From positions 2,432,351-2,496,350 of the forward strand of contig CM021323.1 in assembly GCA_010645155.1 (NCBI GenBank): 64,000 nt of DNA. The letters are read 5' to 3'. Made by a program: the position numbers and the translations under genes. Of the stretch, positions 36,001-49,454 are shown in pieces (position 1 is the stretch's first letter; each line of letters opens with the position of its first letter). This DNA comes from Tigriopus japonicus (Eukaryota > Arthropoda > Copepoda > Harpacticoida > Harpacticidae). The notes beneath the pieces are model-generated. The model was not told the origin of the DNA, made no database searches, and was given only the letters and a program-made list of their open reading frames with translations.

Positions 36001-39000
36001 CTATCATAAAATCATTTTTTTACCAAGAACTGAACATGATCAACAGATATTTGGTAACATAAGCTCATTTTTCTGCTTTTTTGCACTTTTCACCTTTATT
36101 TGCAGTTTTATTCCCAAATTTGACCTAAAATACGCAAATTTATACGCAAATTTCTAAAAATTGGCATATATGACATTTTTATACAAATTGTTGTATATAT
36201 TTGAAGAATGTGAATTGCTATTATTTAACACATAACACAAAAGTTCAGGCAATTTATTTAAATAAAAAAGAATGGCGGAAATCTCAATGAAAATTGGTCT
36301 TCCCATATTTTTCGAGCAAATTTGTACCTAAATATAAGTTTTTTTATATCCAGCTTGGGGTCAAAGTCCCACAAATCAAGGAGAGGGATGTTTTCTAGCC
36401 AGTTTGCTTACCTTTTTCATAAAGCTTAATCAAAACATTTAACACAACTTTCTTTTGGCCCAAGAAAGTTATTTTGGGCATCTTTAAAATTCCCAACGTA
36501 GTCCCAACGTATATTTTGGTTAGCAACATCAATATTTAAAATATTGATCTTCAAAATTTAAAAAAGAAGTACACAAGAGAGTATCTAAGACATGTACGAT
36601 ATTTTTTTTGCGGTGTTTTATGGAGTTCATTTGCGATCTCGACCTTCTTCTGCATTTCATTTTGCGATTTGGGCTGGTTTTGATGCAACTTTTGGTAACT
36701 AAAGGCTATATTTATTTGCGCTTCTTGCCTGTCCCTTAAAATGGCAGATGATCATGTCACTGGAAATCAATTTTGAAGTCTTTGGGATAGTGCAGGAAAA
36801 AACCTACTGGCATTCTCGATGGAGATTTCAAACACAAGCTATGTTTCAAGTTGGCCCCTGAGATTGGATAATCCAAAAAAGCTTTAATTAATCAAGTGGT
36901 CATCTGTTAGATTGTTCATTTAGTAATTAGACGAAAAAGAACATCATTCGTTGGAAGAATTTTCCTCCTTCTCAAGCATGTGGTTCTGCATCGCAAATTC
37001 AAAACCAAGACAGGTTGAAATTGGTCTCTTTCATCTGGAGTCATTTGCTTTGATATCCTTTTCCATATCTTCATGTACATCTGGATTTTTGGTACAACAA
37101 AGATCGCAACAAACTTGCCGTTAATTAGAATGATTCGAGCTGCAAGTTGGAGGATGCGGATAATTATCTGCTAAGGATATAGCACCTCGAACCAACGAAA
37201 ACAGACAAGGTCAGATGTCTTCTTCTCTGGTTCTTCCTTTCTAGAGTGCCACTACTGAATGTATGTATAGTGTGTGTGTCTGTGTGTGTCTGTGTGTATG
37301 TACTCTTTGTATGGCAGAGAAAACTCAGATCTTGTGATGCAATCGAAACTTGAAAATTGTAAACTAGCGGCCACGGACAGACAGACATCTGTGTTAGTAG
37401 CATGATTGGCAGGAGGGATAAAAGATTGCGTCAGAGCAGAGAAATTCAATTTTACACTTCAAAATGGGAAGATGTTCACTTCAATCAACCAAACAATTGT
37501 ATCTTGCATCTTCTCACTTGCCAATGAAAAGAGACAAGCAAAATTAGGCATCTGTAAATTGGCCAATCCCCTCTCGTCGACCTCGGAAATCAATCCAAGA
37601 TTGTATCAAATAAGCTGTCAATCGTGGCATTAAAGGTCGGTTGTTGAGGTAGTTTTGAAGTTTAGTAGAACTATACTCCCAAGTATACTTGGAGATACTT
37701 GGACTTGAGTATATCTTGGAGTACATACTTGGAGTATACTACTCTCCCAAACTACCTCAACAGCCGACCTAGTGTGTAGTACGTGTGTACAGTGTACCAT
37801 CATCGGCATTGTAAATTCTGAAATTCAGAATAAGCCAAGTATGGGGTCATGTTTCGTTGCTTGGACGCCCGAACAATGAGCCTCAATTCCATAAGCGGAG
37901 AGAAGAGGGGGTTTCTAGCTAATGTTCGCATCAAAGTGAGAAATTTGCGTGAAATTTCTTTTGCATTCAGTGCTGAATTTGCAAGGACACCACAAAGACA
38001 GTTTGACGTTCGAAGAACCTTGGTTGCCTCGAGCCTTGATTTCAAAGAGTTATCCAATTAGATATAGCTCATGGAAGTCTTCACAGAAATTTCTTCCCAG
38101 GCCATGAAATCCTCCTCCCCCTCTTGAATTTAGGGTGAAACCCAATCATATCTGGCCTGGATTTGCTCCAACGAAAGAGACGAAAATAGACCTCAATTTA
38201 GGGGAGGAGAGAAAGAAAGGTCGTGGACGGAGTGAACCTCGGTATCCCCCAAACCGAGGCCAATAGAAGCGAGTCTTGAATTCGAAAACGCCTGAGCTTT
38301 TGCTTGGCCAATTTACAGATGCTAGCTGCCCTTTTACGGAGGACCTTTGCTTACTAAGATTGGTCAATTCAACCGTCTTGTTCCCCGTGATCATGTTAAA
38401 TGTGGCCAAGATGAATGTGGGATCGTTCACTTGGTATTTAAAAGTCAACGTGGGGTTTGTTTGCCTTGCTCAGTAAAACGTCGTTTGCTTAGGATAAGTG
38501 ACGTCAATCCGGATCGCAACGTTGCCATTGGGAAACGATACAATGTTGTAAATATGATGGTTGTATTGAACACAAATATTTCTGAGAGATTTGTGGTTAC
38601 AATCTTCCCACCGAAGAAGAGGAGCGTCCTTGAAGAGTAATGCCAGTCTAGGCGCCAAAAGAGAGTCTTTGAGCTTGTTTCATGCAAATTTAGAGAGCTA
38701 TGGAGAAGAACCAACACAAGAAAAACTCTACGTAAGGAGGAAAGCTAAGCAAGTCTAGTTATTAGAAAACTGCTAATAACGATCTATGATATGAAAAATT
38801 ACGAGGACATCAAAAATGATCATCATCGCCATTTCATCCAGCTGTCAGTACACTATTGCAATCTATTGTTTGTTGTACGTAGAACGTGCGAGTGCTTGCT
38901 TGAAAAATTGAGAATTTCCCATCAGGCATTGTTTGGAGGATCAATCAACCTTCCTTCTTTGTGGTGGCATTGTACGTTGAAGAAGTGATGTTCATTTTAT

Positions 39001-42000
39001 TGGCTCCATTGATTCGCTTGTTGTTCTCTAACTGTTGGTCGAAAGTGTGCGTGTAAGTGTATTGTGTGCATGAAGTAGTACCCTTCAAATCTCCATCCTT
39101 GAGAAAAGAAGGCTAATAAGTCACAGAAAATGCATGATTGTTGAGAAAAGATTGCAGGGTTTTGTTTCGCTTAGGCTCATCTTCTGGAATGTTCCACTCT
39201 CTCAAACTTCTCCATGTCCAACTGAACGACTTGATTGATTGGAATTGCATCATAATGGAAACTTTTTTGTTTTTTCTTCTCCACCCATGTTATGTGAACT
39301 GCAAAAGGTTGAGAGCCTGAAAGTCTTCTTGGCATCTATGTACACTAAAGAAAGATTTTGTCTTTAAAATATGGGCATTTCCCGCCCATTTTGAGCGATT
39401 TGAAAACATTCCAAAATCGAGCGATCGATCGATCCAGGTCTTTAAATGGCTTTCAAATTAAGCAATTTGTACTTGATCTGTTCGAGGAATGTACACTTTG
39501 AGAGATGAAAAACACATTTTATCTGGCCAAGATGATTTCCCATGATTTATGTCGCCATTTTCTCAAGCGAAAAAGAAACGCACTCACACTCTGCCGAGCG
39601 AATAAAAACACAATGGATCCCAGTTGGCTTTCAGATTTGCTTTTCAAAGTTCTATGTAGCATACTAGTATGTAGAAAGAGATTCAGCAGCTTTTCGTCAA
39701 GCATTTTCTCTTTCTTGCACACCAAAACAAGACGAAGAAAACGAAGGGAACAACAACTCGAGCGAGCTTAATGACTGCAATAAAGAACAATCGGGATGAT
39801 GCAATGCAATTATTTGCATCGACTCGTCACTTGTCTCAAGATTTACTGAATTCGAGGTGATTATGTCGGAGCAATTTGAAATCACTTTCAACACTCCACC
39901 CCGCCAATTTCGGTCATGTCTTCTCACACATTCACCAGATAGAAAAGGTCTCCTACAAAGCTAGCCAAGCAGCCAGACGAACAGTCCCTAAGGTAAAATA
40001 AATGTTCAGTACCTACAATCGTCTCTCAAGGACTTGCTATAAAAGCTCACAATGTTGCGATATTCAATGCAACCAACCTTTAACCAAATCAACTGAATAA
40101 TTAGTCAAAGCGCTTCTAAATTATATAATGGGTGAGCATTGAGCTGTGAGCAACACATTATTCAAGAACTTGATCCTCTTCTTCCTCATCGTCTGAATAA
40201 TAAATGCAAGCACGAAAGAGATCAAACAAGTTCCATTTTGTCTACACAGTTGGCTTTGAATAGATTTGAAGGAGGAAGTTGGCCTCTTTCAAATTCCAGC
40301 TCATTTTAAATGAAGGACACAAAAACCCCATTTTGGGGATCTTGATCTGGGATTATAATGGTATCCAAATTGAATGCGAAACCACATTTCACGGGCGTAG
40401 CATTGATACCACATTGAGTTTTGTCAATGCCGACCAAAAAGAGTCCCCGTACTTTGTTCCATTGTTGCATCATCTGAAGTGATATCTTGACTTTTGATTG
40501 GCAAGTCTTTTAAATTAATCTATTCCTGAACTAGAACGCACGCCTCCTTGTTTTAACGACATAATGAGCTATTTATTTATAAGGAGGAAAGGACCTCCAA
40601 TGCAAACGATTGATTGGTTGGTTGGTAGGTAGATCTTTGAATTGGCTTCGAGGGAAAAACATAAGATTAAGGTTTCAAGTTTTGGCCCTCTCACATTTGG
40701 CAGAGTTCCCTTTTCACTTGGATGTTGGTAATTGCTCGACCTTGAATGAGGTTTCAAGGTACGTCTACTACGGTATGTTCTCATGCGAATAATGTGGCCG
40801 GGCAAAATCAAGCGTATACGTAGTACGTTCAAATGGAATGAGCTTTGTCGGGAATATGGCATGGTTCAGTCCTCGAAACACTCGGTCACATTGTTTTGAC
40901 CAATGCCTAGTAATGAAGGCAATTTGTGGAATTGTCAAATAACTCGTAACTAGGATCTCCAAGGATTCGAGTTTCCCATGGTACGTTCAAAGCTGAACAA
41001 TCTTATTGTGGGTTTCTGAAAGGAAAAGAATGAGCCATTCGTTAGATTTCCAGTAAAAGCCTCCCGGCGTGTGTTTTCTTCGGTTTTCGCTTGTTTTCAC
41101 CGTTAATGCGTCCATTTGTCCATATCTGTTTCCGTCTTGTCGAGAATATGAACCACGGTCTGAAACTTGTGATAGAGTAGAAGTCACCTGATACCATGTT
41201 CTACCTCATCTTTTAAATTGCCTTGGCTTCCGTCGGCTTCCGTCCTAAAATGTGGGCTAAACAAAGCATAATTTTCTCCTTCCACTATGTTCGTCGTCGG
41301 CATCCTCAGTATCATCATCTCTTATCCATTGGCAGACTGATGACTGTTCGTATTACAGGGATTAAAGGTGCATCCAGCGAAAACTACTACCTAACCCGAG
41401 GATTGTATGTACTGTTACAATGTTTCTTGGTCGTACTGATGTTGTTGGTCTTCTCGTTTCTTGTCAATTTCCTGTTCTCGAATAAATTCTGGCGCTTGAC
41501 CACAAACGACAAAGAAGTTTAGAAGTGTGCATGACTAAAAGCAAAAAGAAAAGAGCACGTTTCTTGAAGTCAATTTTGTTGCTACGAAGGGCACTGATCG
41601 ATTCCAAAACTGAAAAACACCTCCCAAGTCGAAAACACAAATTGTATTTGAGCAATCAATTTTCGAGTCATTCGTTTTGCTTGGGTAACATATTGGAAAA
41701 CAGCACCAAAAACGGAAGGATGAGTTTACAGAAAAGAAGGGGTTGATTAGCTAGATTCTTTTTTCACATTTTGTTGCTTACCATACGATAGTTCTGATTC
41801 TGTGACCATTTTACTTTTCATAACATAGTCTGTTCGAGATCTTTACCTAGTATGCAACATTTTAATGGACTTAACTCATCCGTCAGAATTGCGACTTGAT
41901 ACTTTGAGTGGAGAATGAGGTAGCAATCAGTTCGTACTTTTATTATGACAGGCATCCAGGATTTCCCCAAATATTCAATGGGCGTTTTAAAATGTCGGCC

Positions 42001-43826
42001 GACTGACTGAGAAATACAACCCATCAAGCGAGGCCTTATCAATTCTCGAAGTTCATGATAATGCTACCAGTAACGTATTTGTCTCGCTCGCAAGTTCCAA
42101 CCACGAAACACATGATGAAAACAACATACAGTAACTTTGTCCAACGTGCATAATAATCATGATGAAGATTCTTTTATACTCTGTTATCGCTCTCCGGATT
42201 TTGTCATCGGCAGCATTCTTTATCACAAAACTTTGAGAATTTATGTGTTGTCACTCCTTGTGCGTCTCCGAGTTTAGGATGAAATAATGGAATGCGTGCG
42301 TATTGCTTCTAAACTATTACATACTCGAGATGTGTGAATGTGTAGCAGCACATGCTACATAATAGATGGCGATGAAATTTTGCGCTCGCTAGCAACAAGT
42401 GTTTTATTTTTCTCTAAGGAAGAAAGAAACAGAACACAAAGGCAAGATTCACAAGCAAGCAGAGAAAAATATGATTGCACACATCTTCCAGTCCTAGACA
42501 GGGCAGCACTTGGCACATTCATGACGCTCCTCACTTACTCCGTAAGTGTCCCGTAGATGGAGATCAACCTCAGTAGAATTATATATTGCATTACATTGCA
42601 TCAAAGTAGGTAGCCACTTGAGCTTATCCTTGGGTCTGAATTGGTTTTGGGTAATAAATGTTTGGCGGGTTTACCAACTGGTTTTCACATAAAACACTTG
42701 GATTGCACTCATCACAAATCCAATGAAGTAATCTTTTCCCAAGTGCTCAATCTCTTCGCCTCAAGCTTGGTCCGAGACATTGCAAAATCCAGGCTATCCT
42801 CCTCCCATCAGCTATCATCTTCAAGTTTTCATTTCGTCATTTTAATTGTCTCTGGCCGTGTTATTTGACAGATTACGTGATTCGGATCCGAAACGTGCCA
42901 ATCTGTCGTTATCGTCGTCACCGCTGCCACTACTGCGAGTACTTGTACAACTCCTCTAATCAATAATATGAGGCTGCCTCATGAAGAACATCATCATCAT
43001 TTATCGTGAAGTGTGCGATTTACTTTTCCCAACTTCATGCTATTATGATTTACTTTATATTTGGCCATTCGAGACCTGATTGGCTTCAAAAGCTTTTATT
43101 TGTTGTTTCTCAATGGAATGGCACATGCCGTTCAGTTAAGCTATTGATCTTGGTCACGGGCTTTATTTAGCTTTTAGTTGTACGACTCGGCTGAAAAGAG
43201 AGGAGACGCAAAATTGGTTAACGGTTGAAACCTAACCTTGTCATAAACGTGGCCGAAGCCGCCTGATTCATAAATTCAAAATATAACAAGGTTGCACATT
43301 TTCCACTCACTCCACAGCCACTGTAAAGCCAAACCTACAGTATGTCTGCCTTTTTATTTTTTACTGTCTGAAGCTAAAACCCTGGGGAACAAAATCGCTT
43401 GACGAACGAACGTCCTTCCCAAAGCTAGAGAAATATGAGAGTTCTTGCTCTCAACTACTTAATTGCGAAAGATTGCCAACAAGCGTGAAAAAAAGGTTAA
43501 ACAATCCTAAGCAAATATTTCGATCATATACCGTAAATATCCGTGGAGGAATACTTATGTGTCAATTATTATTCTTTCAGAAAACTTTCGGCAGCAGCGT
43601 CACATCGGGTTCGAGTCCTCGCAGCACGCCCAGTCCCGAACCTCCCATCAAGAAATCTAGTCAGCATCCGCTTTCCAATCCCATGGGACATCAATGGGGA
43701 GGCTTGGACTTGAGTATGACCGCGGCAGAGATGAGGAGCAAGATTGGATCGCGCAAAAAACGTGATCCTCGCCGAGATGACCGCATGGATTTCAGGAAGA
43801 AATATGAGATCATCGAAACTCTGTAA
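33013..43826 (+). CDS. NHERF/Sip1-like single-PDZ scaffold protein
   Basis: Two coding exons are proposed: 33013-33606 and 43581-43826. The donor AAG|GTAAAC and acceptor TTTCAG|AAA are both phase 0, giving 279 residues. Residues ~20-102 form a PDZ domain with the carboxylate-binding loop GYGF at 32-35 and the GDRIIEVNG turn. A Ser/Asn/Thr-rich linker follows. The second exon encodes a tail with [15 protein letters not shown] and [10 protein letters not shown], which corresponds to the ERM-binding tail of NHERF proteins. Such proteins link membrane proteins to ezrin/radixin/moesin and the cortical actin cytoskeleton. One PDZ plus tail matches insect Sip1 rather than vertebrate two-PDZ NHERF1. 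The start is the first in-frame ATG; the open frame extends upstream to about 32941. The first exon reads through the donor for 65 codons, so intron retention would give a different C-terminus. Confidence 0.85.
36010..36740 (-). mobile_element. Decayed TAGGGACGGGC-family element, reverse orientation
   Basis: The left part (CTCATTTTTCTGC, then TTTGCACTTTTCACCTTTA) matches the reverse complement of the right end of the 19068-20109 element. The right part (GCAACTTTTGGTAACTAAA, then GCCTGTCCCTTA) matches the reverse complement of its left end. The extreme left terminus is lost and no target duplication remains, so this copy is older than the other two. Confidence 0.65.
37262..37304. repeat. TG-rich microsatellite
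   Basis: GTGTGTGTC-type dinucleotide repeat interrupted by C and A. Intronic. Confidence 0.8.
37634..37770. mobile_element. GGTCG-type palindromic MITE, copy C (shortest)
   Basis: It begins AGGTCGGTTGTTGAGGTAG and ends CTACCTCAACAGCCGACCT, with arms pairing for about 60 bases around a small AGTATACTT-rich centre. At 137 bp it would fold as one long hairpin in RNA. It lies in the NHERF-like intron, transcribed with that gene on the plus strand. Confidence 0.85.
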
Positions 43827-46800
43827 GGCACGCACACGAAGCAGGAATTGTGGGATTTGATTCTTAACAACGCGTAGTACAGACCACAAACGGTGCCGAT
43901 TTCTCCCACACCGGCCAACACCTTACGCTCTACCATGGCCATCGAAGTGATGGTCTTTTTTAGCAACTGCAACGACGACCGTGCCAAATACTTCAAGTAT
44001 AATTTTCCCCCGATGTCCAACTGTCATATTTTCTTCGGATTCTCCATCAACGAAGGAAGAAACTCTTGAGATCTTTTGTGTGTGAAGTCACATTGTCTAC
44101 TTATCATCCATACTATAAACTATGGTAGAGTCGCGCCTTGATGAACACTGGCTGAATGCAGAGATGAATTGCAGCAAGATTTAGATGTGATGTAATTCAA
44201 ATAAGTACTCGATGGTCTTGGCTTTTTTTCTTATTCAACAACTATCAATACTAGTATCGGTGCTGCTTCAAGTGTTGTTGATGTTGTACCTTCCACAACT
44301 TTTTTACCATTATTACTTCTGTTACTACTATCATTATCATTATTGATGATAATTGGTTCTCAGTCTGAAACCGAAATGCCTCGGATGCTCCCACTGAAAT
44401 CCCTTCCCGATTACATATCAAAAAGAACGTTCGAATTTGTTTTCAGAATTATGTCACTAGTCCGTCCATTACATGCCTTGCATAAGCGATTGATTGTAAA
44501 TACAAGTAAAAAAAAAAGAATGTCGCCAATAAAGGTGTTAAATTGAATAATTGTTAGACCTGAAACATGATGATATGAAAAAAATAAAATCCGTTTCAAC
44601 GATCCGTCGTTATACATAGATGAATCCCACACGTCTGACCTTGGCTGAGTTTTGTAGTAGTTCATCCGACCGTCCATGCCCTCTTTCACTCCGTGGTTGC
44701 ATTTGATCCCTCACTCTCTCACACTACACACACACTTGAATGCACAAGTGTAATTATTATACATGATATCACAGAGACATTAGGACGGCTATGTCACTCA
44801 TGGAAGCGGAATCCCGTTCGAGTTCGATCGGTAAATTCGTTGAACTCTGAAATTAGCCAAGGTCGAAATGGGTATGCCATGTGTTTTAACTGGCACACTC
44901 TTTCCACCACCAGCACTTGTACAAATTCAAACTACTTAATTAGCCATTTACTGATGGACGCGTCTGGTAATTTTCAGGTTAGCTAACGAAACTGAAAATA
45001 CAAGTGCAATCCCTCAGATATTCTTTAAATTCTAGTCGATTCAGGCGGATGGAGCACATACATAGATACCATGGAGATCAACCGGCTTTCAGTGAGTTCA
45101 GTGTACATCTTTGCCCAATTAACATCGTGCGTGTTGAGATAGAGACTAGAGAGTGGTCGATGAAATAACAGTGGAGATCTTGCGTAATCCTGACTTTTTC
45201 GATGTTTAGCGATGAGCGTTCTAGTCATTGAAATCCAATGAACTTAATCTCGTCCCACAACTAATGGAAGAAAAAAGGCCAGGCTTGATTCGTACAAAAT
45301 TCAAGAGACACGCTGCAAATGCGGAAATGAGTTTGGTTACTCAATGTTTAAAATATAAAGGGGTTTCGTAAGGTTTGATATTGCGCTTCAAATCTCGTAA
45401 AAATTGACCTTTGAAAAACACTTCTTGAACTTTTTCTCGGTTACGTAATGCAATTGACAATTGAATATGAATGAGTACTATACGTAGCTTGCGATTATTA
45501 CCAAACACGTAGACTAGATATCACATCACATCAAAGGAAATAAAAGGAATGGTGACATGCATTTACATATACTTATGAATAGCCTCTGCAATTTCCGTGG
45601 CTGCATGCAGTTAGTGATTTGTTTGCTACCCTGCCAATTGCATTATTTTAAATATGAATGCAAATGCATAACGTTCTATTTGCCGAGCAATATAGTGGTT
45701 GATGCCCCTGTTCTGAAAAAAAAATGCAACTGTTATGTTGATTGGTTAAACCTTTTACCAATTCAGCATGGTTTAGCACTGACCGCAATGTTTTCCAATA
45801 TCCAAAGCCTGTAGTGGGTGCTCAACATTTCAACTAAGCCTGACAATTTGATACAATTATTTCTTATTTGCATTCCGACCCTTATTGGGCATCTTGGCAA
45901 GTTGAGTAAAAAACAGGTTTCTTTTTTCAAAATTAAGATGCTATTTAATTGTTTTGGAAATAAGTAACGCCATTAAGCATCCATTCAAGTGTCTTTAACT
46001 CACCATTACGTCTAACTGATGCCAAAAGAAGAGAAATCGGTCTAAAGGGAGACATGCCATAGCTATTTTCAAATTCATACTTCGAAAAAGGAATAACTTT
46101 TCCATGTTTTTTTTAGTATTTCAAATCAAACTTTTTGAATCATGCTTCAAACATTGAGGGATGAAAACAAGTTTCTTTGCCTGTTATCTCTCAGTTTGAA
46201 TTTTTTAGGTCTCCTCTTTTGAGTTCAAAATTTCCAGCCTGGTTGGCTTGACCTTTTGGTCTTAATTTGTAGGTCCATATTTATTTTTGGGGCTCGAAAA
46301 ATGACAAATGAAACGGGAAATGGCACGCTAAAATTAAAGATGGCTTACCGTTTTGTACATAGAGGTCTATGGAGAGGCCATTGTCGTCATTTTGTCTGCC
46401 TTGCTTGTTGCCGAAACTGGCCAGAAGTTGCGTGAAAAGGTAAATATTGCCGAAGAATATCGTGAATTACTTGCCCAAAGAAGTGGAAGATCATAGAACA
46501 AATGGAAGTGCGCAAGACATATTTTCAATGCCAAATTCTATAATTGCGTGAACTAATGCCTGTGAATCGAATTATCATCTTCATTCAGCACCTTAATATA
46601 ATTTGGGAGAAGCAAAGCGTAGACAGGAGGCCACATTGCCAAAAAAACTAATGTTTTTCAGAAATTTGTCTTCTACGAATACGTTTGTTTGGGCAAGTTT
46701 CAACTAGTCTCTGATGATAAACGGCCCTTGCTGCCCACAATAAAATTTCACGACCGGCCTGCTCAGATATCTCCACTCTGGGACCTCTATGGTTTTGTAC

Positions 46801-49454
46801 CCCAAGTGTAGCCGACATGTTTACAAACAAGGATACCTCTAACGAGTTTTAGGTCTCTTTGTTAAAAATCATAATTAGCAAATGAACGCCTTCTTTGGTT
46901 CAAAACCCTGCTTGCTAAAAACGTATGCCCTTTTCCGCGAAAGGTGAGGATCTCCACATCCATTTATTTATTTACTTTACATTTTAGAAACAATCGATGA
47001 CGAACTAAGTTCTTCCTTTAAAAGTCCTGTTTGTATTCGTGCTTTTGCACTGCTTCTTAATGTATTCTTAATGCGCCATATTTGATAATCAAAGTTATGA
47101 AAGGTCAGCGTGATAAAGTGAACAAAAAAAAGTTGTTTTTGCTAGTTTTGAATTCTCAAAATTGGGGCCCGTCCAACCAAAAAAGCAATATCTCTAAATG
47201 TAACGAAAATTTTGTTAGGTGGCAGCACGAACTTGGTAACCAATTGAGCAAGTTGGATGCCATCTAGCGACTTTTCCTATCAAGTACATTGGCACAGAGG
47301 ATCGGTCGTACATTTAGCCTTTTGGCAGGCTTTCCACTGAGAAGCGAACGTCGTGGCTTTCTCAAGGAAAAACACATCGTGCCCGTCCCATAAATTCTTT
47401 TCAAGCAATGTAAACCTAGAATGCAAAATGGCACTTTTCATGAATACAAGAAGAAGGTAAGACATTATGGTCGTATCAAAAATGTTTTTATAACAAGTTC
47501 TAGTTGCACCCACAAAAAAATTCTTGTTAACTTCAAAAATGCTTTGGATCAAACCAAAGAAAAGGTGTAGGGAAAGATCTCTCGCGTTGACCTTCAAGCA
47601 ATGTTAACAATGTTGGTCTTTTGCACTTGCTTGATGAAACATTTGCACATTTGTATTGAATCTAGGCCCTCGCCAATTTTGCCTTTTTTGACTACTAACC
47701 AAAGAGTAGACATCACAAAAGTTAAAAAACGAACAATGGAAAGACAAATCGGACACAAAAATTCAAATAGTCAAATAATCATTTTGTCTTGTTCATTTCG
47801 ACATTTGGAGTTTTAAACACTAACCAGTAGCATAGCAATGTTAACAGCATTAGCCGAGCAAGAGTAAAGGGCAATTTACAAGTCTCCAAATCCAAGTCCC
47901 AAATAGTGAACAAAGGCTTTGAGTTCGAGCTTTGTCTCAAGCGAGAACTATCTTCAATCAATGCCTATGAAATAGATTTCAATTCATAAAATAACCTGAT
48001 GAGAGCAGGGGTCCAAACTTCAGACTACTAGACTGACTGACTGACTGACTGATCCGAGTTTTTCGTCTTTCAATCCGTTGCTAACCAAATGGATGGCACT
48101 AATAACATAACACCGTCCCTCTGGTAGTCTCAGGAACTGAGAAGAGTTGAACTTGACAAAGATCACTTATTGAATCACCAACCCACGGCCTGTTTTTCGC
48201 CCGAGTTTTTCGTCCGTTCATTCACTTATCTCTTCCCCATCTCGACCATTGGTTGCTGGCTATTCGCTGATGGGTGTGTGCATGTGTGAGTATGTGTGTG
48301 TGTCATCGCTCACTCTGATGGAAGGAAGGATGGATGGATGCTAGGTGACAAACCGAGATACCACCTTATCAAAGGGCTTAGCGAGGTATGGGGAGAAAGA
48401 ATGTGTTTGCATTAGACAAAGAGCCAAAAAATATGCTCACACTTAATCCCATTTGAACGTGACCCTAAAGTCGAGAATTCAACCCAATGCGACAACACCT
48501 TTGTTTGGTTTGTTCCAATTGAGGGATATTCAAATCGTGAACAATCCATAGCTGATTGTTTTTGCATTTAGCCAAGACCTTTAAAACATTTTACATCGAC
48601 ATTGCGGTCAAAGATAATAACGATTCCAACGGATTGAGCATTACTCTTGGAAAGAGATAACAAAATACTTTCTTTCAACGATCTTAAGACCGGTTCGTTT
48701 TTTGATCTGGTCAAGATTGAGCCCTTTTTCTCGTTTTTAGCATTCTTGGAAGGAGGCATCGGGCATTCGAACACAAAGGTCCCAGCAATGGGTTTCTTGT
48801 CATGGTTAGCTGGCGATGCCTTTAACCCCTAATTTGGGTACCAGTGTACTCGTACATGTGTGGTGCTTGACGGGCTGTTGGACAACACGCTAGGAGCCGC
48901 ATATTCTGGTCGATCGGATTATTGGAAGTTGTTGGTTCACAAGACCTCGAACAACAACAGCCGCAACAACAACAATGGGGCGAGTGTCCGCCATCGTCGC
49001 CATTATTACGTACGTGGTGGTCGCTGAACTTTGAGATTTTTGTTGCTGATTATTATCACCGCCACCACCGTCATCATCATGATCGTGAACATGCCGTATT
49101 GTTATTGTGGCAGTTCTTGGAAGGAGTTGGTGTGCCAAGATTAGAAGCCAAAAGCACGTGTATGTGTGTACATCATTGAATCAGAAAAGGTAAGAACTGA
49201 AGTTGCCAAAAAGCAACAAATTTCTTGCAGAAAACTGCCAAGCAAAACTTTAACTAACACCCTCTAACTAAGTAACCTATGAAGCTCTCTGGAGAATACT
49301 CACTCCCCAATGACCAACATGATAACAATAACATTGTTCTGAACCGATCTGTTCTAACCGATTCTTTTAGCCTGAGAATGCACTGCACGAATAACAATCA
49401 CCCAATGAATGCGCATTAACGAACGATTCAAAGAGCCATTAAGACTCCATCAAG
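43827..49454. other. 3' end of NHERF-like gene and intergenic region
   Basis: The first part should be 3' untranslated sequence; AATAAA occurs near 44527 and 44584, but I cannot tell which is used. No further gene was recognised. A TGAC microsatellite lies at 48031-48052 and a mixed TG tract near 48275-48305. CAA/CAG-rich and CATCAT-rich DNA at 48945-49085 precedes the LRR gene and produces spurious frames on both strands. Confidence 0.5.
48031..48052. repeat. TGAC tetranucleotide microsatellite
   Basis: Five uninterrupted GACT units at 48031-48050, followed by GA. Confidence 0.9.

Larger units (their letters stand above)
33607..43580 (+). other. 10-kb intron of the NHERF-like gene
   Basis: Nearly 10 kb compared with 55-107 bp for many introns in this window. 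It contains a decayed hAT-type element (36010-36740), a TG microsatellite (37262-37304) and MITE copy C (37634-37770). Open frames at 37.4-38.7 and 39.5-41.8 kb carry no recognisable motifs. I found no additional NHERF exon, but a small alternative exon could be missed. Confidence 0.7.

Noticed and set aside
48890..49179. Gln/His/Val-rich open frames before the LRR gene
   Set aside because: CAA and CATCAT repeats produce simultaneous frames on both strands. Best read as 5' untranslated or intergenic simple sequence.
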